From Gossypium raimondii (taxonomy: Eukaryota > Streptophyta > Magnoliopsida > Malvales > Malvaceae), in assembly GCF_025698545.1 (NCBI RefSeq), contig NC_068575.1, positions 47,129,980-47,193,979 of the forward strand: a stretch of DNA of 64,000 nucleotides. Direction: 5' to 3'. Position 1 is the stretch's first letter. Each line of letters starts with the position of its first letter. Of the stretch, positions 25,773 through 38,143 are shown piece by piece. Under the pieces are notes generated by a model, which was given only the letters and a program-made list of their open reading frames with translations, was not told where the DNA came from and searched no databases. Position numbers and translations under genes: made by a program.

Positions 25773-26903
25773 TTAAGGAGAGGATTTCTTTGGTGAAGTA
25801 GAGGCAGAGGCAGGGGGGATACCAGGGAAAGGCGGTACAGGTGGGAAATGGAATGGGGGAAGAGGAAACGGGAAGGTTGGTGGAGGTGGAGGTGGTGGCG
25901 ATGGTGGTGGAGTTAGTCCTGGAATCGGTGGAAGATGAAACCATGGTGCTGGAGGTGCTGGAGGTGCCGGAGGAGGCTGGAAGGGGTTCGGGATAAATGG
26001 AGCTGGAGGTGCGGGAGGAGGCTGGAAAGGGTTTGGAATAAGTGGAGCCGGTGGTGCGGGAGGAGGCTGAAAAGGGTTTGGAATAAGTGGAGCCGGTGGT
26101 GCTGGAGGAGGCTGAAAAGGGTTTGGAATAAGAGGAGCTGGAGGAGGCTGAAAGGGATTTGGAATAAGTGGAGCTGGAGGAGGCTGAAATGGGTTTGGAA
26201 TAAGTGGAGCTGGTGGTGGCAGTATGGGAGGAAGCAACGGAGGAGGCTGAAAGGGGTTCGGAGGAAACAGGGGAGGAGGGAAAAAGAATGATTCAGGGTG
26301 GCCAAGGACAGCCTTTTCTCCATTTGCTTCTTTTGGTTTTGTTCTACACAGGTTTGGTTGTTTTAGAAGCTTGAAGCTGAAAGCCCCAGCTGAAAACACA
26401 CGAGTTCCATGCTTCCCCGACACCAGACGGAGTGCAGACGAAGCCGGTATTGAGGCCACCACATTACAATCTGGCTCACTGTTTTTAATCAATTTCACTG
26501 AACATCCATTGATTTTCTTCACCCTTCTGCTAACTGAGAAAGGCAATCGAAGTTCGAATTCACCATGCTCATTGGTTTTCACTTCCTGCACGAAACCTGG
26601 CCTTGAAGTCCCTTCTTTACATTCCACTGCAACTGATGCACCTGCACACAAAACCACCCCAATTCAGACTTAACTGATGGAGATGGAAGCCTTATACAAG
26701 TATGGCAATGGAATTAAACCTGAAATGAAATGGCTGGTCCTAGAGAACTCCTCTTGGGAACATGTAGTATCACAGTACACACGTCCAACAACAACTGCAG
26801 ATTTCTTCCGATGATGATGATGATGATGATGGGCATGGCTACCCTCTGACAAATCTATAGCTATGGAACTGGACAATATTATTATAAGGAAAAACCAACA
26901 CAT
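25773..26903 (-). CDS. Pollen Ole e 1/extensin family proline-rich cell-wall protein, 350 aa
   Basis: Two exons: 26720-26903 and 25773-26641, with a 78-bp GT/AG intron. A hydrophobic signal peptide (about 1-15) is followed by a run of seven His (25-31) and a basic patch RKK. The Ole e 1-like domain (about 36-165) has conserved Cys (YCDTTC, VECKEG, GCSVKL, DCNVV) and the FELRLPFS strand. The C-terminal half (about 170-350) is proline-rich, built from about six copies of PLIPNPFQPPPAP with PPAPPAP spacers, and ends KKSSP. The product should be secreted to the wall. Pro-rich repeats of this kind may be hydroxylated and glycosylated. It resembles what I recall of Arabidopsis At5g15780. The histidine run is encoded by CAT/CAC repeats and could bind metal; that is inference. 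Confidence 0.92.
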
Positions 26904-26967
26904 TTTTCAAGCCTCTTTTTATTTTCTAGGAAGTTTGTCGATACCAATTATTTCAAGGATATGGTGT

Positions 26968-26977
26968 TTATAAATAA
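26968..26977 (-). promoter_or_regulatory. Probable TATA box of the Ole e 1-type gene
   Basis: On the minus strand the sequence reads TATTTATAAAC, about 65 bp ahead of the start codon. This implies a short 5' leader of roughly 35 bp. Confidence 0.5.
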
Positions 26978-28266
26978 CTCCCCCTCTACTTCTATTTTCT
27001 TCTTTACTTAAAAACAAAATAAGGGAGATCATAATTGGGATATTAAGATTAAAAATGTGATAAGTTAAACCAAAATATTTTAGTCATTTTGGGATGAACA
27101 GGGGTCCCTGTTGGTTCACGAGACCTTTAAAACGGCCACAAAAGGATTATTTCACGTGGCCTCAGTCTCAGTACTCTCATGCCATGACAAAAATTGCTGT
27201 CAAACTCGAAAATGAAAGTTGTAATACTTCTAAAATAAATTAACTAAATTAATCAATTGCCAAAAGTCTTAGATCAGATGTTTTTCAATGTTATTTTGCC
27301 AAACTGTGCATGTGAGTTGTAGGACATCATAATAATTGATTCCTTTCAGATTTTACATCCAAGACTGAGATTGTTGGGAAAGAAATAATTTAAGATTAAG
27401 AGCAGCGGAGTTGAGTAAAGCTTGCATTTTTCCTTCACGGGTATCAGAAACAGAAACACATGCACTCTTGTCTTGTTTCTTACTAGACAAGGTAAGCTCT
27501 AGAAGTAGTGTCCTATAAATATATTGTAATTATATGGATACTATGATCTCATGCTTTGCCAGAAACTGAAAGGAACAAAAAAAGAGTTGCGAGACATTCC
27601 ATTCAAGTCAACAATTATGTCTCAAAATCATTGTTTTTATAAAAGAAATTAAATGGTGTCGTAAATGGGAGATGATAGATTTTTGGTTAGCCTTCACCGT
27701 CTTGTTTCTTCCATTACAAAGTCCTCATGTCATTATTATGATGTAATGCTTAAAACTTTGATTTTCTTGTGCAAATAATAAAGTGTGGTATGGTCATTAC
27801 GTACTCTCCCACACCATTCACAAGCTCACCTCTTTTGCCAAATCACTCCCCTGTTAACTTTTTTAAGAAAATGCATGAAGTAGAATGACAGCTTTTAGGA
27901 GTGGGAGGCTGTTATTGGTTATCTGGAGACTCAGCCCTGCAAGGATATAAACAATGAATTATAAAGCTCCTAATTGTTGTTCTGGTATTTAAGCCGATGG
28001 AAAGAGACGTAGAGTTGATGGGTAAAAATTCTGTTTTAGAAGACGGTCATATTTTCATTTATAGCCAACCTGGGCCTTCATACTTTTGTAGCCCAGCTCT
28101 GTATTTCTCCATTCCCAATACTGCTGTAGCTTAACGTCTAACGTTTCAATGAGGGGACATTTTGCTTTGGGCCTTTTGGGCTCTTAATACTTTACTCTTT
28201 CACAGCTAGTTTACCATTAATATTGTCAAGTAAAAAAATTGATAGTGTTTACTGTTATTATTAAAA
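26978..28266. other. Intergenic, promoter side of the Ole e 1-type gene
   Basis: No gene or repeat boundary recognised. Confidence 0.5.
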
Positions 28267-29026
28267 GGGTAAATTATTAAAATAATTACTTCTGTTTGTT
28301 TCATGGTCATTTATATTTGAAATATTACGTTTTAGTTACTTACGTTATTTTGTTGTAACATTTTAGTCACTGAGCCGTTAATTGCCGTTAACGGTGTAAT
28401 GGTAACCTGACGTGGCACGTTAAATCATCATTTCAAACAAAAAATTTAGGTTAAATTCTACAATTTGTCCCTATATTTTTTTCATTTTGAACAATTTAAT
28501 TTTTTTCTTTTATGTTCTTTGAACTTTTTTTTCCATTCTCTTTTGCTTCTCCCTTTGTTTTCCTCTCTTCTTCATTTCTTTTAACGTAGTTTTTTTTTTA
28601 TGTTTTTCATTTGCTAAAAATAGTCCACAAGCTCACCTCACTAAAAAAAAATAAATTATTCAAAAAAGTAAAAGTATAGGGACTAGTTTTAAAAAATGGA
28701 AAATATAGAAAAATTACGTTAAAAGAAATGGAGAATGGAGGAAAACAAAGGGCGAAACGGAAGAGAATAGAAAATAAAGAAAATAAAAAAAAATAAAATG
28801 CTCAAAACGAAAAAATATGAAGACCGATTGTATAAAGTAACCTAAAATTTTTGTTCGAAATGATGATTCAACGTGACATGTCAGCTTACCATTAACGGTC
28901 CAGTGACTAAAATATTACAACGCGATAACGTAAGTGACTAAAACGTAACATTTCAAACATAAGTGACTAAAATGTAACTTGAGGTAAACAAAAGTGACTA
29001 TTTTAATAGTTTACCCTTATTAGAAA
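28267..29026. mobile_element. Mutator-like fold-back MITE, ~760 bp
   Basis: Almost the whole element is one long inverted repeat. The left arm starts GGGTAAATTATTAAAATA and the right arm ends TATTTTAATAGTTTACCC. The pairing continues inward past GACGTGGCACGTTAAATC / GATTCAACGTGACATGTC and into the pyrimidine-rich centre, with a loop near 28610-28660. The flanks TTATTAAAA (28258-28266) and TTATTAGAA (29027-29035) form a 9-bp target duplication with one mismatch, which fits Mutator-like elements. There is no coding content. Transcription through it would yield a very long hairpin RNA. Confidence 0.8.
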
Positions 29027-29035
29027 GTACTTTTG

Positions 29036-30102
29036 AGAAGATAAAATGTTAATTTTAGATATAATGTAAAATAAAAAATTAAAATTTTGGCTTGGATTAA
29101 AATCCCTCTAAAAAGTTGCTTGCTTTCCAAATTTTTATTTGGGTTAAAATTGCTTTCAATCTCAATTGTGATCGAGGCCTAAATCTTTATCATATTCATA
29201 GTTGATAGTACAACACTATCAATTATGTATTTTATTTATAATATTATTTAAGCTCTTAATTGAGTTGGTGTCATTCTCAATTAAGCAAGTAACTCGGTTA
29301 AGAAAATTATAGAAATATCATTTCGTAATTAAAATAAGTTATATTATTCGAGAATATTTTATTTTTATTTAAAAACTAATAAAAATATGCATATGATGAG
29401 ATTTGAATCGAACCAATTGCATTAGTAAAACTTTTAATTTATCATTCAACTAATTTTTTTTAATATTTGTTTCTAATAATCAATAAATTAGCTCTTTTAC
29501 TCCTTTCTTCAATATTTTCCTCCATATATTTAAATTTACTAAAATGATAAAATCATTATTAGAATAGCTCCACGGATAATTATTTGATATATCATTTGTG
29601 AAGTTTTTCAAATTCCACAAATAAATTAAGGAAATGACAAATATTATATTTATTTATCTTATACTTCATCCTCCAATATACTTGTCATACCTAAACTCAT
29701 TTGTAGAGTCTAAAAACTCTTAAAAAATCATTTTAATAACCAAAGAAAAGCAAAGATGAGAGAAGAACTGAATCTCACTTCGATATTAGTATAGACTATG
29801 AAAGTAATTAGATGTTTCACTATTTTGTATGAATCATAAAAATAAGTTTGTTTGTTATATGAGTCATAAAAGTACGAGTCAAAAAATAAATTTATTTATT
29901 ATATGAGTCATAAAAGTAAATTTGTTTGTTATGTAAACGAAATTCCTCCCATCGAATTTTTAAAAACATAAAAGGTCAAAAGACTATTAAAAATTTTCTT
30001 ATTAAATTATTTAATTTTAAAAATTACAAAATATTCACTCCACTTATCCTTTTACTTTTTTATCTTGTTTTTTAACCTTTATTTTTATTTAACATAATTT
30101 CC
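29036..30102. other. Intergenic, AT-rich
   Basis: No gene seen. A phrase AATTTGTTTGTTATG/AAATAAATTTATTTATTATATGAGTCATAAAAGTA recurs about three times near 29830-29935. Confidence 0.5.
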
Positions 30103-31005
30103 ATGTCATATTATAATTAAAAAAACACTTTTTTTTAAAGCCAAAACTATTCGTTTTTGGTTATCTCCATCTCCGAAAATTTTTCCTTTTCCAGCTTCCA
30201 AAATCCACTCCAACCTCAACTCCAGCCGTTTTTTCGACAAAACCTCCTTCTCGCAGTTTTTATCTCAAGTAGTGATTCTATCCTTTGCATTTTCAATAGC
30301 AAACGCCCTACCACGAGTCGCCGCCTCTGTCGATTAAATTCCAGTCTACTTCTGGATACCGATTGTTCCTTCACTCCCTTAAGTTGGATGGATCTGTAAG
30401 CCATTGTTTTTTTAATGATTTTTTATTTGTTTATGTTTTTCTTATCGTAATGGAATGATGGGTTTTTACCGTGTTAGTTGTTTTTATTGAAAATTTTTTG
30501 ATTAGATGAAATTTGGGTGTTGTAGGAAAATGTGGGGAATCTTTAGATGCGAATGGAAGGGATAAAGAACTTGGAGAGGAGTTTGCTTTATATGATATTT
30601 TGGGATCAGAAATAAGGGATTTGAATCTGGTTTGAGAAAGAGTAATCCTTTGAATTTGATCTAGAAGATGGTTTTCTTGTTGAAAGAATAAAGGGTTTTG
30701 TTTAGGTTCCCTCAGAAGGAAAGTGGTGGGCTAGAAGAAACAAGCGCAGTTGCAGTTTGAGGTTGGTTCTATGGAGGAGTAGTAGTCGGAGAAGTTGCAG
30801 GCGGCGACGACGTGGTCGGGGAACTCGTAAGAATTGAGGATGTAGGAGATGATGAAAGAGATGTTAACGAAGGAGTTAAATAAGTCGTTCGTGGGAAAAA
30901 CGAGCGAAATTGTGGTTAGAGTGGATTTTGGAGATGGAAATACCCAAAACGGTGTAGTTTCGGGTAAAAAAGGTGTTATTTTTTAAAATTATAATATGAC
31001 ATAAA
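30103..31005. mobile_element. Possible inverted-repeat element around a gene-like insert
   Basis: CATGTCATATTATAATTA at about 30103 has a near-perfect inverse (TATAATATGACAT) ending at about 31005, with A/T tails on both sides. The interior has balanced base composition, an 80-aa reading frame (30157-30399) followed by a GTAAG-like donor, and purine-rich sequence from 30750 on. It may be a Mutator-type element that captured gene sequence, or a decayed gene. No known domain is visible and no target duplication was found. Confidence 0.3.
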
Positions 31006-31836
31006 AAAAACAAATCATTAAGTTAACAATCACGTCAGCGGCAATTTAACGGTTTTCAATTTTAAAAAAATAAAAAATAAATCGAATAATAAATTTATAA
31101 TTTTTTAAATAGAATAATATAATAAAAGAATATTTATTTACTATTCATTTTCATTATACAATATCTTGTGTCTAGAAGATTCTTTTTGTAAAACGGAATA
31201 CTTGGGCCTAGAACATTCGGGTCCTTCATAATTTCCCAACCTGACTAGATCCGACCCGATTCCCATATTCCTGGAACACCACCGGGAACTCTTAAATCCA
31301 GAAAAGTTACTGTCCTTGCCTTTTTTTTTGTCCTGTAATAAAATCTCCATTTACTAATTTATTTTTTCTATTTAATCCAAGAATATTCAATTCAATTTCT
31401 ATTCTCAAAACTGAGGTGCGTTCTTCAAATTCTCTCGAATTCGTTTCCTCGTTTCTTTTGAATTTAATCAAAGTTTTATCGAATTATAAACGCGATCATT
31501 GACTCCAGAAATTGTCAGAATCTTTTCTTTTTAAAGTCTCTTTTCCTTTCCTGCATTTTCACGTAAACCAAACGCATATTATATCATCATCATTGTCCTT
31601 TTTACCTTATTAACTTAAAAGCACTTGGCTTTTCGTGCGGGTTTCTTACTTTTCTTTTCCTTTCCTCCATTATCCCACCTACCAAACTAAGGTAATGTCA
31701 TGAACCTCGATTGAAAAAAAAAAACCCCTTTAATTTTCATTTTTTTTGTTAAATTTATGGAAATTAGTATAATAGACAAATGTTTAATGTTGTGAGCTTG
31801 TTCTCATTTATTGCCTCTATATTTGTTTGTAAATAG
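31006..31836. other. Intergenic and 5' leader of the RCC1 gene
   Basis: The AG of an acceptor-like AAATAG sits directly before the RCC1 start codon at 31837. A donor-like AAG/GTAATG lies at 31691-31697. A 5'-UTR intron of about 145 bp (31692-31836) is therefore likely. Confidence 0.45.
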
Positions 31837-34800
31837 ATGGATATTGAAACAATTATGGGTGAAACGATGACCCGTTCTCAGAATATTCCAACAAAGAGTG
31901 CAATTTATGTGTGGGGATATAATCATAGCGGCCAGACTGGTAGGAGAGGGAAAGAACAACACTTGAGGATCCCTAAACAGCTATCGCCCGATCTCTTTGG
32001 GTGTCCGGCGGGGGGAAATTCCCGCTGGCTGGATATTGCTTGCGGCCGTGAGCATACTGCGGCGGTGGCCTCAGATGGGTCATTATTCACGTGGGGTTTG
32101 TTTGTTTTATTTAAATTTATTTGATTAGTTGTTTTTTCATTTTGAAAACGATGTGTGTTGTTATTTATCTTGCCATTTAAATTCTGTTGTTGATGTCTTG
32201 GATTCTTGAGGATATTGAGAATGCTGTTTTTGTTGTATTGGTTGGTTCTGTTTGATTTGATTCTATTGATTTTGGGCATTTTTCCTCTGTAGCTTGTTTT
32301 CCATTTCTGAAGTCTCTCTTTTAAGTTTCTTTGTTATCATCAAGTTTTGAACATTATCTTGCCTTTAGTATTTGTCTGCTCCTTTGCTCTGGTTGTTTCG
32401 ATCTTGCTATCGACTTTTTTTTGCCTACGGCTGGAATTCTGCTGGTCTAGTGGCGAACATTTGTATTATGTTGTTTCCTTTGAGGTGATTTGGTTGTTCT
32501 TATTGCTTGAATTATATTAGTAATAGCTAATTTGATTATAGATTATCTCCTTGTTAATGAGAATTTATTTTTAGTGTCATTAGTCATATATGTGCTCGAC
32601 ACAGGTATATTCATTTTTTTTTTCAAGTCTTTTCTATTTGGAGAGTTCTTGGAGGGTCATAGTGTGATATGCATTTCCATACATGCTTGGACACGGTACT
32701 TCAAGAAAAAAAAAGAACAGTTGGAACAACATAGGCATAGATTGTTTTGATAATTAAATATGTGAAGGTGTTGTGCTACTGAAAATTGTAAACATAAATG
32801 AAGTAGTCTTTGCCAAAGATGTGGCTTTTCTTGTTGTTTTTGCATGTTCATATCAGGAAAAGAAGAATTATATTTGATGCATTTTCCTAGGTGCTAATGA
32901 GTTTGGACAACTGGGAGATGGTACCGAGAAGGGGAGGAAAAACCCAAAGAAAGTAAAGCAATTGCAGACGGAGTTTGTGAAATTTGTATCTTGTGGGGCA
33001 CATTGCACAGCTGCTATTGCAGAACCTCGTGAAAATGATGGGACCATCTCAACAAGGAGACTCTGGATTTGGGGACAAAATCAGGTAGTGAAATTTATAG
33101 TTAATGAATCATTGTTGCTTTTTAGATTTTTAATTGATATTGATCTCACTTTCCACTTACTTTTCCATATATGATTACAGGGATCAAATTTACCTCGTTT
33201 ATTTTGGGGCGCATTTACTCCTAACATGGTATTGTCTTGAATTCCTGATGTCTTCACCCCAAGAGATGTTGCTGTTATTATTTTGTTGCTCTTTGTTTTT
33301 GAACCTTTCTTTAATTCTTCAAGGTCCTGTTTATGAAGTTTGAGGCTTTTATTTATTTAAAATTTACGTTTCCTGTCAAGGACTAGGAAAAGGAAACTTC
33401 ATGCTAATCACTTTTAGACATTTTGGTTCTCTGGGACCAGTTTTTATTCAGAACCAAATGCGAGGTTCCTGCTATCTCCTTCATAAATGAGTGAACTGAA
33501 GATAGCTTTGCTTCAATAAGTCGTGACCTAACTTTTAGGATACTTTTGCAGTATCATTTGCTTCTAATATTATCTGTGTTCTTTTATCTATATTGACATG
33601 TTATCTAGCTCATGACCTGGCAGAGAAATAAGCGGACTTTTCCTGTCGATTTTCAGGCTGGCAGGTTGTTCCTTGAATCTGTCTATTACCTAACCAACAC
33701 TATAGAAACTCCACTTTGATGACACACATGCACAAGTATGAGTGAAGAAGGACCCAACTTTATCACTCCTCCCTCCATTGACTTCAATTGAATTCTGTAA
33801 CATGGAGTTTGCACATTTTTTTTTCTGTTTCTGTTTGAGACAAATATAATTTAGCTTGTAGCTTTCTCATTCAACTTTCTGCTTATGTGGTCTTATCTTA
33901 AGCAGCCAAATCTTCCACCATTCTTCATTATTGTGTCTAATTGAATCTGCGAACCCTTTTTTTTCCTGATTAACCGGTCTTTTTCCATGTATATTTCGAT
34001 CATGATTTCTAACCAAGGATCGGGTTCTCTGAAGCTGTTTACTGATTGCTTTATTATACGAGATTAATATGCGTTTGATTATTACAGGTCATCCGTCAAG
34101 TGTCCTGTGGAGCAGCCCATGTAGTTGCTTTATCAGAGGAAGGCCTACTACAAGCTTGGGGTAAGCCTTACTACTTCACAATATCATGATTTATTTACTG
34201 ACTGTAGTTTGCAAATATATTTGAGGTTTATTGCAAACGATTAATGTGCCTATAGACCTCATTCTTGACAGAACCTAGATTTAGGAAGGAAACTTAAGAA
34301 CCCATCCTAGTTTCATGCCACCTATTAATCGATATTTATCACTGTTCTGATAAACCAGGCTATAATGAGTATGGTCAGCTAGGCAGAGGCGTTACTTCCG
34401 AAGGATTACAGGGGGCTCGTGTGATAAATGCATATGCAAAATTCCTGGATGAGGCTCCTGAGCTTGTGAAGATTACCCAAGTGTCATGTGGGGAGTACCA
34501 CACTGCAGCTGTTTCTGAAAAAGGCGAGGTGTAAGTTATCCAAAGGACTTACTAGATGGAGATAAGATCTGTGTTTAAGTATAAGAATTGTGGTTATCCA
34601 CATCACTTGGGTTATTAGGTTCCAGTTGGAGGGGAATTGTTGTTGAAAGGGTGTACCTGCTTGTACAGATGGAAGAAAAATGATTGATTTTATTCCATTC
34701 CTTAATTTTGGCTTTCGAGGAGGAAAAGAAAGAAGTAGAAGAACTTTTAAGGGGATATGGTTACCATTATCGAAGCACCTTGAGACATAATTCTTTAGTT

Positions 34801-36345
34801 TATATATTTCCAGGTTTAATAGGCTTTGCATCTTAGCTTCTCTTACTTTTTTTTCCATTTGCCAAGAAAAAAAAAGTAGGGGGGTGGGGTTGACAATTTG
34901 TATAGCCTTACACAACTTAGTTGCTTTATATCAGTGTTTGGATATAGTTTATCATGTGAAACTCAAACATTAGCCTGGAGGAGATGGGATGCAACTCAAA
35001 CATTAGCCTGGAGGAGATGGGATGCAATGGAAATGAGATAGATTGTGATATGCAAGTCTATTACCTCAGGTTATACCATGAAATGAATGCTAGTACTTTA
35101 AAGGAAGTAAAAGATACGAGCTTGTTTTCATGTATTTTCCAATTATGGTGGTCTATAGATTTTGAAGATATCTGATACTTGAGTTTCATGTTAGGCTTTT
35201 CTTGGAGCTTGCTATCTCCACATTAGTTCCTTGCATGGTGCGTTTATTTATGGTGTTTTAGGATCTAAAATTCCTGCATGTTCCAGTCTGCAACATATCT
35301 ACAAGCACTATGCATAATGTATATCACCATGCATTCATGCACTACATCAAAACAGATGTTGTTCATCACGTGTTAAAAGTCTTATGTTGAGAATTCTTCC
35401 TCGTCAACAAAGATTTTAGCATTGATGATTATCTGCTTTTCTATTTCAGCTATACTTGGGGTCTAGGAAACATGGGTCAACTTGGACACAGTTCCCTTCA
35501 ATCTGGTGATAAAGAGCTCGTGCCAAGGAGAATAGTTGCTCTGGATGGTATATGCATTAAGGATGTTGCTTGTGGTGGGGTACATACATGTGCTTTAACT
35601 TCAAAGGGAGCACTTTATGCCTGGGGTGGTGGTCAAGTAGGTCAGCTAGGCCTTGGCCCTCAAACAGGATTCTTTTCATGCAACCCTAATGATTCATTCT
35701 TTCGTAATATCCCTGCTTTGGTTATTCCCACCGGTGTCCAGCTTGTTGCTTGTGGACATTCTCACACACTTATTTGTTTGAGAGATGGAAGAATTAATGG
35801 ATGGGGTTACAATAGTTATGGTCAGGCAGCAAATCAGAAATCTATTTATGCGTGGTATCCTTCACCAGTTGACTGGTATGAATATAGCCAAATTGTTGTG
35901 TCATAGGCTTTTGCAACTTTTTTGGTATTCTGTTTAGATGACAATTCTATATTGTAGGTGCGTTGGTGAAGTGCGAAAACTAGCAGCTGGGGGTGGTCAT
36001 TCCGCTGTATTGACTGATGCATGTTCTTTGAAAGAACTTTGCGAGTTTAGGCTTGCAGAGTGTGTGACCTTATCAAATGCTGCACGGATAGGGGATGTTG
36101 CTTCTCGAACTGGAGCAGATGCTTTAGCACGTCTTTGCGAGAGACTGAGGTACTGTTTTCCTTTTTGGGCTTCATTCTGCCTAATTGCTCCTTTGTATAA
36201 AATTTCCACTTTCGTACTCATTCTCTGCTTTATCTTGTTGTTTCGATGAGTAACATGTCAGTCTGTTCTTTGGATTTGCAGGGAACATCATCTTCATGGT
36301 GGTGGCTTCGACGATCAGGATGACATCAGCAATATGAAGAGCTGA
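31837..36345 (+). CDS. RCC1-repeat family protein, 475 aa, 8 exons
   Basis: Exons: 31837-32095, 32891-33084, 33181-33228, 34088-34160, 34359-34530, 35450-35875, 35958-36149, 36282-36345; all phases close. The protein is a seven-blade RCC1-type propeller. Repeat signatures include YVWGYNHSGQTG, DIACGREHTAAV, TWGANEFGQLGDG, VSCGAHCTAAI, VSCGAAHVVALS, YNEYGQLGRG, VSCGEYHTAAVS, GLGNMGQLGHS, VACGGVHTCAL and VACGHSHTLIC. A short C-terminal helical tail follows, with no FYVE, BRX or kinase domain. It resembles what I recall of Arabidopsis At3g02300, a UVR8/RCC1-like protein of unknown partner. The UVR8 tryptophan cluster cannot be claimed. Intron 5 contains a perfect 33-bp tandem duplication. Confidence 0.93.
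34960..35025 (+). repeat. Perfect 33-bp tandem duplication in RCC1 intron 5
   Basis: AACTCAAACATTAGCC... is repeated back to back (34960-34992 and 34993-35025) with no mismatch. This points to a recent event, possibly polymorphic between accessions. Confidence 0.95.
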
Positions 36346-38143
36346 CTGCTCGCTACGAATTTCGTGTTGTGAGCTTCATTACCAACCTTAGAATTGTAGG
36401 ATAATTGTGAATCAATTCAAAATCCATCCACTGTATTGGTTAGAACAGTATAGCAGAAACTCAAACTAAAACATGAACTCAAATAACAGACTTGTTTAGT
36501 ATGAGTTGGTGGAACTTGAAAGTTTGTATGGATTGATAATTGGAAGGCTTACAAACAAACATTCACCCCTAACAAAATCATTCTGTTTCTTTTTGTATTT
36601 TGAACTGCTCTGCTCAACTCCTGCTTTTGCATTAGTACTGCAGCATAAGCTCTGTAAGGAACTCTTTAAAGAGATTGATTTTCAGTTTAATATTTTTATA
36701 ATGTAACAAATAATAAAATTACTCTAAAAAGTTACGATACAAGTTTAAGCTTCTTTGCTTTGGTTTTGTTAGATTTAGACAATGTAACAAGCATGAACAA
36801 AAATGATACTAAAATTTGATCTCAATTATTATTTAATAATAAATGTTTTTGAGTTTTAAAGATATAAAATTAACTTTTTATATTTTAATAATAAACTCAA
36901 CTTAATAAAAAATATAAAATTGAACTACAAATCGAGGATAATGATTGTATCACAATGCAATTTAGGGTTCGAAAAAATTAAATTTCTAGTTAATTGAGTC
37001 AATTTGAATAAGTAATTGAATTTTGAGTTAGGGTCGAGTTGAATTTTACAATTGAATAACTTGAATAATTCAAATAAAAAATGGTGTAAATACCCTTTTA
37101 GTCTTATCAATTTTGAAAATAAACAAATTGGTAAAAGAAATTCAAAATCATTTTCAAAAATTTAAAATCATTTTAAAATTTAAAATGTTTATAAAATTTC
37201 AAAATTTATATTTTAAAAATTATGAAAATTTTAAAAATTATAAAAATATATAAAGAAATTTAAAATTTAAAAATTTTCTAAACAATAATTTTGGGACCTA
37301 AATAAGTTAACTAATGATTCAAGTTTATCATATACTAAAGTATTTTTTGTTATTATTTTACTTTGAAAAAGTTTTCAAATATATATGGTTTCAAATTTAT
37401 ATGCTCTAATATAAAATTAGTTATACTGTAGCAAGATTTTAATTTGACATGTCTAAATTTTTAATTTAACTCGAACAATTTCACTTGATTCGGTTCAACT
37501 CGAATTTAATTTCACTTGACTTGATTTGAAAAATTTTAAATTAATAAAATATAATTCGTTAACTCGATTCACTCAAAATCTTTTTACTAGATTCGATCAA
37601 ATGCCCACACGTGAGATGTAATTATGAAAGGTTTAGGAATATCATAAAATATTTCAACCATAAATTAGCTAAATCTTAATTTTAATGCACTAGATATGAA
37701 TTTAAGTTTTGATCGAATTATTATGGGATAATTTCTTAGGAGTACGGGGCTCATGTTAGCAAATAATTACCAATAAATACTAACGTACACTATGGATGTA
37801 AGCGTCTAGGGTTTAAGAAAGATCAACAAATTAAAATAAACATGAAATAAAAATAAAAGAAAAATAAAATAGGGTTTCCGGTGGGACTTGGTATCCTATA
37901 TTCAGAGTTCAAACTTCAAAGCACGCATATAAACAAAAACAAGCCTCCTCCTTTTCATGAATTTGCAGCTTTCACAAACTTTCAAACGCCGAAATCAAGT
38001 TTAAAGCCAAAATAAAAATAAAAATAAGAATTTGATTTGCTACTCAAATTTGTTCTTCAAAACCATTCAAAGAAGATAATTAACTACAAAAGGAAAAGGG
38101 AAAAGAAGCCATAACTTTGTTATTGCATGTAAAAGGAGAAACA
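36346..38143. other. Intergenic between RCC1 and TRM1 genes
   Basis: 3' UTR of the RCC1 gene, then AT-rich DNA with an old MITE relative (about 36960-37612). No gene is seen. Confidence 0.5.
36960..37612. mobile_element. Degraded relative of the 13.5-kb hAT-like MITE
   Basis: The right end TTCGATCAAATGCCCACAC matches the inverse of the left end at 13511 (GAGCATTTGATCGAGCCGA). Internal phrases such as TCGAGTTGAATTTTA, AACTCGAATTTAATTTC and TTAACTCGATTCACTC recur. The left border is uncertain and no target duplication was found. Confidence 0.4.

Noticed and set aside
25913-26323. Long reading frames on both strands over the proline-rich repeats
   Set aside because: They are shadows of the GC-rich repeat of the Ole e 1-type gene, with Trp/Arg- or Leu/His-rich content and no start context.
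30157-30399. 80-aa frame taken as an independent gene
   Set aside because: No known domain. It sits within a possible inverted-repeat element, so it is described there instead.
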